A DNA stretch of 5,203 nucleotides from the NCBI GenBank assembly GCA_964624875.1, contig CAZUZA010000079.1, positions 1 to 5,203 of the forward strand. Direction: 5' to 3'. This stretch comes from Atopostipes sp964624875. Its GTDB lineage: Bacteria; Bacillota; Bacilli; Lactobacillales; Carnobacteriaceae_A. The position numbers and the translations under genes were made by a program. The notes below the pieces were generated by a model that was not told where the DNA came from, did not search any database, and saw only the letters and a program-made list of their open reading frames with translations. This document shows positions 1-5,203 of the stretch, in pieces. Every line of letters starts with the position of its first letter. Positions within the stretch are counted from its first letter, which is position 1.

Positions 1-1
1 A

Positions 2-622
2 CAACAATTTAGAGAGCACGTCCTAACAGGGAAAACAGTTGAAGAGCTTTATAGTTTAATTGAAGACTTTAAAATTGAGAAAGTCTTTTTAAAGGTTGGA
101 ATAGAGCAGAAGAATATCGTTAGTTTTACTCTACCACCAGAAACGATGATGACCAAAATAAACAACTATCGTTTATACATACAAGAGACTTATGACCAGA
201 TTGAAAAAATGGGTGGCACAAGCAATCGAACAGCTGATGAAGCATTCGCCTTGAAGTTTCAAGAAAACTTGGAAAATATTGACCAGATTGATTATCAAAT
301 CGGTGGTTATTTTGAAGGCTATGAATATTATAAAATGCAGTTTGAAGACAATAAGGCAGTCTTTACAAAAGATGGTGAGTCACCAAAACAAGCTGCGATG
401 GATAAAGAAACATGTTTAAATGAGTTAAGAGAATTGTATATGGGTGAATGGCGTGAGTTGTACGACTCCAATGATTATGGCTCGGATATTTTAGATGGTA
501 CAAGTTGGAGTGTCGTAATTCACTATAAAAATGGATTAGAAACGGTTGGATTTGCAGGAAACAATGCCTTTCCCTATAACTTTGGACACTTCAATAATTT
601 GATTACGGGAGGTTTGATTTAA
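2..622 (+). CDS. Unrecognised protein, 5'-truncated by the window edge
   Basis: The reading frame is open from the first bases of the window to TAA at 620-622, so about 206 C-terminal residues are visible and the true start lies upstream. An ATG pair at 146 and 149 could be proposed as start, but no Shine-Dalgarno sequence precedes it and the codons before it read as ordinary protein (for example VEELYSLIEDFKIEKVFLK), so I treat it as internal. The visible part is soluble, acidic and rich in Tyr, Asn and Asp, with no membrane segment or signal peptide. Its last 40 or so residues (DGTSWSVVIHYKNG, then GNNAFPYNF) resemble a short beta-rich tail I associate with uncharacterised Firmicutes proteins (inference from memory). 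I do not recognise the family and propose no function. The next gene, an exonuclease, begins three bases after the stop, so the two are very likely co-transcribed. Confidence 0.8.
   Translation, partial: QQFREHVLTGKTVEELYSLIEDFKIEKVFLKVGIEQKNIVSFTLPPETMMTKINNYRLYIQETYDQIEKMGGTSNRTADEAFALKFQENLENIDQIDYQIGGYFEGYEYYKMQFEDNKAVFTKDGESPKQAAMDKETCLNELRELYMGEWRELYDSNDYGSDILDGTSWSVVIHYKNGLETVGFAGNNAFPYNFGHFNNLITGGLI
607..612 (+). promoter_or_regulatory. Ribosome binding site of the exonuclease, inside the upstream gene
   Basis: GGGAGG is embedded in the Thr-Gly-Gly codons near the end of the preceding gene. It sits 13 bases before ATG 626, longer than usual. It supports ATG 626 as the start and means that ribosomes ending at TAA 620-622 pass over the site. 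Confidence 0.6.
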
Positions 623-625
623 ATC

Positions 626-1147
626 ATGTATTTAAATGAAAATATTACAACACTTGATTTTGAAACAACAGGCTTTAGTGCCGAGCGAGATGAGATTATA
701 CAAATAGGTGCAATAAAATATCGAAATGGGACTGAAATTGCGCGATTTGATCGCTTTGTGCAGCCCAACCGACCGATTCCATATCGCATTACGCAAATAA
801 CGGGTATAACGGATTGGATGGTTCAAGATGCCCCACCTTTGGCTCATTCACTTATTGAGCTCTATGACTTTCTGGCAGGAGAGACAATCGTAGCGCACAA
901 TGCGAACTTTGATATGAAGTTTTTGCGTGAAAACTTTTATCGTCATGGCATTCCAAACGATAACTATCCAGTCATTGATACTGTGAAGTTAGCGCGTCAA
1001 ACTCAACTATCAGTACCAAATTTCAAACTAGAAACATTGAAAAATTTCCTAGGTATCCAGTTATCATCCCACGAGGCGATTAATGACTGCATCGTAACAG
1101 GGAATGTTTATTACTACTGTAAGTCCTTGCAAGATAGAGGCTATTAA
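626..1147 (+). CDS. DEDDh 3'-5' exonuclease (DnaQ/PolC-epsilon-like)
   Basis: This 173-residue protein is essentially a single exonuclease domain of the DnaQ/RNase T superfamily, which removes nucleotides from 3' ends of DNA or RNA using two metal ions. The motifs are complete: ExoI is LDFETTG with D11 and E13, ExoII is AHNANFD with D96, and ExoIII is HEAIND with H149 and D154. The histidine five residues before the last Asp defines the DEDDh subtype. The spacing and sequence (DEIIQIGAIKYRNG, QITGIT) resemble the proofreading domain of PolC and the stand-alone epsilon-like proteins of Firmicutes. There is no polymerase, helicase or BRCT part, so it is a free-standing enzyme, and its substrate cannot be read from sequence. 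The start is ATG 626. A GGGAGG at 607-612 lies inside the end of the upstream gene with a rather long 13-base spacing, which suggests translational coupling. It is the last gene of its operon, as a terminator follows at 1193. Confidence 0.92.
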   Translation: MYLNENITTLDFETTGFSAERDEIIQIGAIKYRNGTEIARFDRFVQPNRPIPYRITQITGITDWMVQDAPPLAHSLIELYDFLAGETIVAHNANFDMKFLRENFYRHGIPNDNYPVIDTVKLARQTQLSVPNFKLETLKNFLGIQLSSHEAINDCIVTGNVYYYCKSLQDRGY

Positions 1148-1192
1148 TTATATCAGTCATCAAAACGGCATTTGGGAAGTTATCATTAAATT

Positions 1193-1242
1193 AAAAACAG
1201 TCTGATCTAAGTAACGTTTTTCCTTAGATTCGGCTGTTTTTT
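1193..1242 (+). terminator. Rho-independent terminator after the exonuclease
   Basis: The arms 1193-1211 and 1223-1241 form a 19-position stem: AAAAACAG and ATCTAAG pair perfectly with their complements, and between them are G-T wobbles and one mismatch. The loop has about 11 bases. The right arm ends in a run of six T (1237-1242), as expected for termination on the plus strand. The left arm begins with A's, so the hairpin could also stop minus-strand transcription, but no minus-strand gene is visible nearby. Confidence 0.85.
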
Positions 1243-1274
1243 ACATCCATTTTCCTTTAAAAATAGGCATTTAA

Positions 1275-1298
1275 AGATTGTGTTGTATTTAACAATCT
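1275..1298. repeat. Inverted repeat upstream of the metal-ATPase promoter
   Basis: AGATTGT (1275-1281) and ACAATCT (1292-1298) are perfect complements separated by ten bases. A smaller nested repeat, TTGT (1283-1286) and ACAA (1292-1295), shares the right arm. The repeat ends five bases before the -35 box. It could be a regulator site, but I do not match it to a known family, and short AT-rich repeats arise easily by chance. Confidence 0.3.
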
Positions 1299-1303
1299 AT
1301 TGC

Positions 1304-1332
1304 TTGACATGCGAATTCATTCATTATAAAAT
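1304..1332 (+). promoter_or_regulatory. Sigma-A-type promoter of the P1B ATPase
   Basis: A perfect -35 box TTGACA (1304-1309) is followed by a 17-base spacer and a -10 box TAAAAT (1327-1332), which matches TATAAT at five of six positions. The expected transcription start is near 1338-1340, giving an untranslated leader of about 77 bases. That leader carries two adjacent inverted repeats that look like operators. Such a near-consensus promoter would be strong unless repressed. Confidence 0.8.
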
Positions 1333-1343
1333 AACCGTAGAAC

Positions 1344-1363
1344 ATATGAAAAACCATTCATAT
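1344..1363. promoter_or_regulatory. ArsR/SmtB-type operator-like inverted repeat
   Basis: ATATGAA (1344-1350) and TTCATAT (1357-1363) are perfect complements around a six-base centre. The core TGAA-N6-TTCA is the arrangement known for operators of metal-sensing ArsR/SmtB repressors such as SmtB and CzrA, which release DNA when zinc or similar ions bind. It lies about 5 to 25 bases after the predicted transcription start, where a bound repressor would block the polymerase. No ArsR-family gene is in the window, so the regulator would act from elsewhere. The repeat is seen directly; the assignment is inference from family knowledge. Confidence 0.6.
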
Positions 1364-1366
1364 AAA

Positions 1367-1381
1367 ACGTAATGATTACGA
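1367..1381. promoter_or_regulatory. Zur-like (Fur-family) 7-1-7 box
   Basis: CGTAAT (1368-1373), G, ATTACG (1375-1380) is a perfect inverted repeat, flanked by A on the left and Attt on the right. Set against the Bacillus subtilis Zur consensus TCGTAATNATTACGA, it differs only at the first base. Against the PerR box (TTATAATNATTATAA) or the Fur box (TGATAATNATTATCA) it matches 9 of 14 positions. It begins three bases after the ArsR-like repeat, wholly inside the leader and 20 bases before the ribosome binding site. A Zur-family protein bound here would act as a roadblock to transcription. The regulator gene is not in the window. Confidence 0.6.
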
Positions 1382-1401
1382 TTTAGAAGGTTAAACAATA
1401 G

Positions 1402-1407
1402 AAGGAG
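1402..1407 (+). promoter_or_regulatory. Ribosome binding site that selects ATG 1417
   Basis: AAGGAG lies nine bases before ATG 1417. A nearer ATG at 1410 is only two bases after the site and is out of frame with the long gene, so 1417 is the supported start. Confidence 0.75.
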
Positions 1408-1416
1408 AGATGAAAG

Positions 1417-3348
1417 ATGGAAAATGTTAAGAAATCAGACAAGTCTTGTCATTCACATAGTCATGATTACCACCACGATCAAGATCATGGGAAGGTACCT
1501 ATTATTTTATACTTTGTAGGGTTAGCACTAGCGATTATCGGCCTGATTTTAAGTACCGAATATATGCTGATCAAAAATATTCTATTTATAGTTGCAACCA
1601 TTTCAGCCGGATATCACGTCGTTATCCTTGAGGGAATCGGTGAAACAATCGAGAACACCAAAGCTGCAGGAAAATTCACGCCAAACTCGCATCTTTTAAT
1701 GGGCTTAGCTGCTTTAGGGGCCGCATTTCTCGGTGAATTTTGGGAAGGCGCCTTATTAATTCTCATCTTCTCTGCTGCACATTTCCTTGAAGAATACGCA
1801 GAAGGAAAAAGTCGTCGCGAAATAAGTAATTTACTCGCGATGAACCCAACAACTGCGCGCTTAATTTTAGAAGACGGTAGCACGAAAATTGTCGAAGTCA
1901 GCGACTTAAAAGTAGGCGATAAAGTACAAGTTTTAAACGGCGACCAAGTGCCGATTGATGGTGAAATTTTGAGTGGAGTAACATCGATTGACGAATCCTC
2001 GATTACAGGAGAGAGTATTCCACAAGAAAAAACGACAGGTGATGAAGTCTTTGGGAGTACGATAAATGGAACAGGTTCCTTTACGATGGAAGTGACGAAG
2101 ACCGAAGAAAATACCGTATTTTCAAGTATCTTGAAGTTGGTGAATCAAAACCAGGGGAACCAAACCAAAATAGCAACGAAGATTCAAAAGTTCATTCCAA
2201 ATTATGTAAAATTTGTTTTGATTTTTGTTCCCCTCGTTATTTTACTCGGACCTACCCTGTTTAATTGGACATTTGCGGAAAGTATTTCAAGAGGTTTAGT
2301 TGTTTTAGTAGGAGCTTCACCATGTGCTTTAGCTGCAGCAACCGTATCAGCAACCTTATCATCCACATCAAACTTAGCGAAGAATGGGGTCCTTTCAAAA
2401 GGGAGTGCCTATTTATCTCTGTTAGGAAATATTGATGCTATAGCGTTTGATAAAACGGGAACATTAACCCAAGGAAAGCCGCAAGTTACAAATGTTCATT
2501 TTATCGAATCAGTCAACGAACAAGAGATTATCGATATTGTCGTCGCACTTGAAAAAGAATCGAATCACCCACTAGCAGATGCGATTTTAAACAAATTCGA
2601 AGTTGAGAAAACACATAGTATCGAGGTTGAAAATCAAATTGGTCGAGGTTTGACTGGAGACTATAATGGTAAAAATTACCGTATTGGAAAGCCAACGTCA
2701 TTTAATGATGTGAACAGTGACTTGTATCAACTGCACAAAGATTGGGCTTTAGAAGGAAAGACTGTTGTCTTTGTCGCAGAAAATGAAGTTGTGATTGGTT
2801 TAATCGCGCTGATGGATGTTCCAAAGGAAGAAGCGAAACGTACGATTCAGTATTTTAAAGACCAAGGTATTCATACAACACTTGTTACAGGGGATTCTGA
2901 AATGACTGGTAAAGCTGTCGCTAAAGCATTAGGGATTGACAGTGTCATGGCTGACGTCATGCCTGAGGACAAATCGAACATTATTAACCAGCAAAAAGAA
3001 GAGTATGGAATCGTCGCAATGGTCGGAGATGGTGTGAACGATGCACCTGGTTTAGTGAATGCCGATGTCGGAATTGCGATGGGACAGGGAACGGATGTCG
3101 CAGTCGAAGTTTCCGATTTAGCGCTCATGCAAAACGACTTAGACAAGCTCGTGAATGCCCATAAACATTCCGTTAAAATGAACCGCATCATTTGGCAAAA
3201 CGTCCTATTCTCAATGGCTGTCGTGTTCTTTTTGGTGATGGTCAGTATACTTGGACATGCAGATATGACACTAAGTGTGATTATCCACGAAGGAAGTACA
3301 ATTGTCGTTATCCTAAACGGCTTACGCTTATTAAGAAACAGCGCATAA
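1417..3348 (+). CDS. P1B-type (P1B-4-like) heavy-metal-transporting ATPase
   Basis: This 643-residue pump moves divalent metal ions across the cytoplasmic membrane at the cost of ATP. All P-type motifs are intact: actuator TGES (197-200), phosphorylation site DKTGT with D345, nucleotide-binding NHP (383-385), TGD (491-493) and GDGVND (537-542). Hydrophobic segments lie near 27-70, 93-125, 263-283, 291-316, 592-611 and 614-634. The metal-site motif SPC (301-303) with HEGST (624-628) in the last helix is the signature of the P1B-4 group, which includes B. subtilis PfeT (formerly ZosA), Listeria FrvA, streptococcal PmtA and CoaT; members export Fe(II), Co(II) or Zn(II). There is no HMA domain. 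Instead residues 11-24 form a His-rich tail (CHSHSHDYHHDQDH) likely to bind metal. The gene has its own promoter and two operator-like repeats in its leader, which point to metal control. Zn, Fe and Co cannot be separated by sequence alone, so I give no symbol. Confidence 0.93.
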   Translation: MENVKKSDKSCHSHSHDYHHDQDHGKVPIILYFVGLALAIIGLILSTEYMLIKNILFIVATISAGYHVVILEGIGETIENTKAAGKFTPNSHLLMGLAALGAAFLGEFWEGALLILIFSAAHFLEEYAEGKSRREISNLLAMNPTTARLILEDGSTKIVEVSDLKVGDKVQVLNGDQVPIDGEILSGVTSIDESSITGESIPQEKTTGDEVFGSTINGTGSFTMEVTKTEENTVFSSILKLVNQNQGNQTKIATKIQKFIPNYVKFVLIFVPLVILLGPTLFNWTFAESISRGLVVLVGASPCALAAATVSATLSSTSNLAKNGVLSKGSAYLSLLGNIDAIAFDKTGTLTQGKPQVTNVHFIESVNEQEIIDIVVALEKESNHPLADAILNKFEVEKTHSIEVENQIGRGLTGDYNGKNYRIGKPTSFNDVNSDLYQLHKDWALEGKTVVFVAENEVVIGLIALMDVPKEEAKRTIQYFKDQGIHTTLVTGDSEMTGKAVAKALGIDSVMADVMPEDKSNIINQQKEEYGIVAMVGDGVNDAPGLVNADVGIAMGQGTDVAVEVSDLALMQNDLDKLVNAHKHSVKMNRIIWQNVLFSMAVVFFLVMVSILGHADMTLSVIIHEGSTIVVILNGLRLLRNSA

Positions 3349-3363
3349 CATAATGACTTACTA

Positions 3364-3385
3364 CTTTACTTATACAGAAGTAAAG
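3364..3385 (+). terminator. Weak hairpin after the metal ATPase, possible terminator
   Basis: CTTTACTT (3364-3371) and AAGTAAAG (3378-3385) form a perfect eight-base stem with a six-base loop, 15 bases after the stop codon. The stem is AT-rich and the following bases (GCATTTCACTCTATTTT) are only partly T-rich, so termination would be inefficient. Some read-through into the lipid-kinase gene is plausible. Confidence 0.4.
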
Positions 3386-3454
3386 GCATTTCACTCTATT
3401 TTCGAACCATTTTCTTGTAAAATGAGGAGTAAATCATAAGTTAAGAGGGATAAC

Positions 3455-4375
3455 ATGTTAAAAAAAATATTAATTATTGCAAACCCTGGATCAGGTAAAG
3501 GCGTTGCACCAGAATACGCACGCACTTTAAAGGATACGTTAAAAGAAACTTATCCTTGTGAAATAGAACTCCGTGAGACAACAGATATTGGGGATGCTAC
3601 TGAGTGGGCAAAAGCCGCAAAAGAAGAAAACTTTGATACGGTGATTTGTTTAGGTGGAGACGGGACCGTAAATGAAGTCATCAATGGTTTGATGATGGTT
3701 GAAGAACCACCACTCTTTTCATTTGTTCCAATGGGGACGGCAAACGACTTAGGTCGCGTCTTAGGATTTGATATGAATCCGGATCAAGCGATTGAACAAT
3801 TTAAAGAGTTGAAAGAAGATGTGATTGATATCGGTCAAGTCAATGACGACTACTATATGGATGTTGTGGCTATTGGTGATATTCCAACAGCTGTAATGGA
3901 GACGGATTCGGATAAGAAAAATAAATTTGGCTTCTTTGCTTACGTATTAGACGGTGCCAAAGCGATTGTAGATGGGGATAATAAAACATATAAAGTCGTG
4001 AATTCTAAAGGTGAAGAATTTACCTTTGAATCAAATGCGATTCTGGTGGCAATGACTTCAAGTATTGGCGGGATGGAAAATCTGATTGAGCATCGAAAAT
4101 ATAATGATGGTTTATTTCAGTTTGCTGCCCTAAAAGGAAATGTGGTCGCAAGTACTATTAACACGATCGCAAATGATGGTGGTGTACCTGAAGACTTTGT
4201 TGACAATGACACACTGTTGGCTTTCTCAGATGATTACGTTCGTATTGAGTTACTAGATGATGATGACAGTGAACCAATGTTATCGAATGTCGATGGTGAC
4301 GAAGGACCCGCGTTACCATTAGAAATCAAAGTCCATAAGAGTGCCTTAAAAGTATTAAGACCTGTAACTGAATAA
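3455..4375 (+). CDS. Diacylglycerol/lipid kinase, YegS/DgkB/BmrU type
   Basis: This soluble 306-residue protein belongs to the DAGK-catalytic superfamily, whose members transfer phosphate from ATP to a lipid such as diacylglycerol at the inner face of the membrane. In Firmicutes, DgkB recycles diacylglycerol released by lipoteichoic acid synthesis. The N-terminal domain has NPGSGKG (10-16), the nucleotide-binding GGDGT with VNE (67-74) and PMGTANDLGR (92-101). The C-terminal beta-rich domain has FGFFAYVLDG (158-167), SIGG (203-206), NDG (217-219) and the closing NVDGDEGPALPLEI (278-291), where the family's DGE-type acidic loop appears as DGDEG. Length is typical of the family (about 290-340). 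It starts at ATG 3455 after AAGAGGG (3443-3449), five bases away. The exact lipid substrate is not readable, and paralogues of unknown specificity are common in Bacilli, so I do not assign dgkB. It lies 106 bases after the ATPase gene, and a strong terminator follows. Confidence 0.9.
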   Translation: MLKKILIIANPGSGKGVAPEYARTLKDTLKETYPCEIELRETTDIGDATEWAKAAKEENFDTVICLGGDGTVNEVINGLMMVEEPPLFSFVPMGTANDLGRVLGFDMNPDQAIEQFKELKEDVIDIGQVNDDYYMDVVAIGDIPTAVMETDSDKKNKFGFFAYVLDGAKAIVDGDNKTYKVVNSKGEEFTFESNAILVAMTSSIGGMENLIEHRKYNDGLFQFAALKGNVVASTINTIANDGGVPEDFVDNDTLLAFSDDYVRIELLDDDDSEPMLSNVDGDEGPALPLEIKVHKSALKVLRPVTE

Positions 4376-4390
4376 AAAATGTCATTTACC

Positions 4391-4438
4391 ATTAAAAAGG
4401 CATTCTACTTTCTTTTGAAAGTAGGATGCCTTTTTAAT
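4391..4438. terminator. Bidirectional rho-independent terminator between convergent genes
   Basis: The arms 4391-4412 and 4417-4438 form a 22-base-pair stem with a single G-T wobble and a TTTT loop. The left arm begins ATTAAAAAGGC and the right arm ends GCCTTTTTAAT, so each strand ends in a T-run after a GC-containing stem. It sits 15 bases after the lipid-kinase stop and four bases before the end of the minus-strand gene, and so can stop transcription from both sides. Confidence 0.93.
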
Positions 4439-4442
4439 TGAT

Positions 4443-5060
4443 TTACAGACCTTTACGAAATGCATCAACAACGTGACCATAATGATTGGTGTTTAGATAA
4501 TGGATTAATTCCTCATGGTGGTCAATTGGGCCATTCGAAGAAAATTCACCAGCTGCTGACTTTTCTAACAACTTACGCATTAATGTATCTGTTTGAAAGA
4601 CAGTGATATTCACTGGAACAAACTCGCCATCATTTTGAGTTCCATCCAAAACTAATATTTCATTATAAGATGGTGACCAATCAACAATATTGTCGTAGTG
4701 CACTTTATACTCTTTGTCCTTTTTCATAAAAACGAAGTAATCCTCATTTTCTTGATAAGTCATATTGTATTCGCGGTGGACAAAATAGCGTAAGAGGAAG
4801 AAAATAACCGATAATACACCAAACACGAGTGCCATTTCAGTTTCTCTCATGAATAAACCAATCACCGTGAAAAAAATAGCGAAACTAGTCAATGCTGTAA
4901 ACAATACGAGTAGGGCTCGATCAAAGCCACCCGGTTTCTGTAAACCATCTTTTTGATCGACTCTTGGTTTGGCAAATCGCCCTCGTACGAAACGCATCAC
5001 GATTTGTAAACCAACAGTTATAATAGCAATAAATATATAAAAACCAATTCTTGAGTCCAT
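4443..5060 (-). CDS. Uncharacterised membrane protein with possible PH-like cytosolic tail
   Basis: This 205-residue protein has three likely membrane helices, at about residues 5-23, 49-70 and 75-95. A basic, Gln/Lys-rich loop (24-48) separates the first two. Residues 98-168 look like alternating beta strands ending in a helix (YFVFMKKDKEYKVHYDNIVDW, then VPVNITVFQTDTLMRKLLEK). This resembles the bacterial PH-like or YcxB-type domains that follow two or three helices in many Firmicutes proteins; that is pattern-based inference, not a firm family match. The C terminus is hydrophilic with several His (HH 181-182, H187, H193, H196). The start is supported by a strong GGGAGGGG on the minus strand (5065-5072) and by a promoter just upstream. 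It is transcribed alone, convergent with the lipid kinase, and shares its terminator. Function is unknown; membrane-associated sensing or scaffolding would be a guess. Confidence 0.85.
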   Translation of the reverse strand: MDSRIGFYIFIAIITVGLQIVMRFVRGRFAKPRVDQKDGLQKPGGFDRALLVLFTALTSFAIFFTVIGLFMRETEMALVFGVLSVIFFLLRYFVHREYNMTYQENEDYFVFMKKDKEYKVHYDNIVDWSPSYNEILVLDGTQNDGEFVPVNITVFQTDTLMRKLLEKSAAGEFSSNGPIDHHEELIHYLNTNHYGHVVDAFRKGL

Positions 5061-5085
5061 ATGACCCCTCCCTTATATTCATCTT

Positions 5086-5114
5086 ATTATAAATAAAAGA
5101 AAAATTGAAGCCAA
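5086..5114 (-). promoter_or_regulatory. Promoter of the minus-strand membrane-protein gene
   Basis: On the minus strand a perfect -10 box TATAAT (5086-5091) is preceded, after a 17-base spacer, by TTGGCT (5109-5114), which matches TTGACA at four of six positions. Transcription would start near 5079, giving a leader of about 20 bases that contains the GGGAGGGG ribosome binding site (5065-5072). No operator-like repeat is visible. Confidence 0.65.
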
Positions 5115-5147
5115 ATGTAAGACTTATCCTGTTATTTAAAAGGCTAA

Positions 5148-5203
5148 TCATGGAGTTTCTATACGTTTAACTGGCATTTTACCTGGATTATTTTTCCAGT
5201 TGC
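5148..5203 (-). CDS. Possible C terminus of a further minus-strand gene
   Basis: On the minus strand one frame is open from the window edge to TGA at 5148-5150 and reads NWKNNPGKMPVKRIETP, a plausible hydrophilic, basic protein tail. Placement fits a gene in the same direction as the membrane protein, ending about 33 bases before that gene's -35 box. Only 17 codons are visible and two plus-strand frames are also open here without a start, so the evidence is thin. No terminator hairpin is seen after the stop. Confidence 0.35.
   Translation of the reverse strand, partial: NWKNNPGKMPVKRIETP

Noticed and set aside
146..151. Double ATG as the start of the first gene
   Set aside because: No Shine-Dalgarno sequence precedes it, and the same frame stays open with protein-like codon content back to the window edge, so the gene most likely starts upstream.
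1313..1324. GAATTC palindrome and ATTC repeats in the promoter spacer as a further operator
   Set aside because: The six-base palindrome is short and its flanks do not extend the symmetry, so it is within chance for AT-rich DNA.
1410..1412. Upstream ATG before the metal-ATPase start
   Set aside because: It is out of frame with the ATPase and only two bases from the ribosome binding site, so it is unlikely to be used.
1614..1883. Minus-strand open frame inside the ATPase gene
   Set aside because: It lies antisense to a clearly coding region, has no ribosome binding site and its translation has no recognisable features, so it is a shadow frame.
3418..3423. TAAAAT as -10 box of a promoter for the lipid kinase
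   Set aside because: At 16 to 18 bases upstream no sequence resembles TTGACA (best is about two of six). The kinase may have a weak promoter here or be read from the ATPase transcript; it cannot be decided from sequence.
3732..4366. DGDEG instead of DGE in the C-terminal loop of the lipid kinase as a catalytic defect
   Set aside because: Acidic residues are kept and the surrounding pattern (NVDGDEG, P-LPLEI) looks like a normal variant of the YegS/BmrU group; all other motifs are intact.
4921..5151. Second minus-strand open frame overlapping the start of the membrane-protein gene
   Set aside because: It overlaps the promoter and start region of the better-supported gene in another frame, and its translation is low-complexity and not protein-like.
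1..5203. Mobile element, CRISPR array, defence island or RNA gene
   Set aside because: No transposase or integrase motifs, terminal repeats, spaced direct repeats, tRNA-like cloverleaf or rRNA sequence could be found by eye on either strand.

Overview
The window reads as chromosomal DNA of a low-GC Gram-positive bacterium of the class Bacilli. The evidence is strong AGGAGG-type ribosome binding sites, AT-rich codon choice, sigma-A-type promoters and short intergenic gaps with rho-independent terminators. The protein types would fit Lactobacillales (Carnobacteriaceae, Enterococcaceae or similar), but nothing here fixes the genus. No mobile element, CRISPR array, tRNA or rRNA is visible.

Layout: (1) At the left edge is the C-terminal part of an unrecognised protein (2-622). 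It is followed three bases later, in the same frame, by a small DEDDh 3'-5' exonuclease (626-1147), and the unit closes with a rho-independent terminator (1193-1242). (2) A 269-base gap holds that terminator and a well-formed regulatory region. It has a -35/-10 promoter, an ArsR/SmtB-like inverted repeat just after the expected transcription start, and a Zur/Fur-family-like 7-1-7 box directly after it. (3) This region drives a P1B-type metal ATPase of 643 aa (1417-3348), with a His-rich N terminus, an SPC transmembrane motif and a C-terminal HEGST motif. These place it in the P1B-4 group, the group of the PfeT/ZosA, FrvA, PmtA and CoaT pumps. (4) A YegS/DgkB-type lipid kinase (3455-4375) follows on the same strand. 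(5) A strong symmetric hairpin (4391-4438) serves as terminator for the kinase and for the convergent minus-strand gene of a three-helix membrane protein with a cytosolic, possibly PH-like tail (4443-5060), which has its own promoter. (6) The last bases may hold the C terminus of another minus-strand gene.

The genes look like four independent housekeeping or stress units rather than one system. The most interesting part is the leader of the metal ATPase, where two operator types associated with opposite metal responses sit side by side. I saw no convincing previously undescribed multi-gene system.
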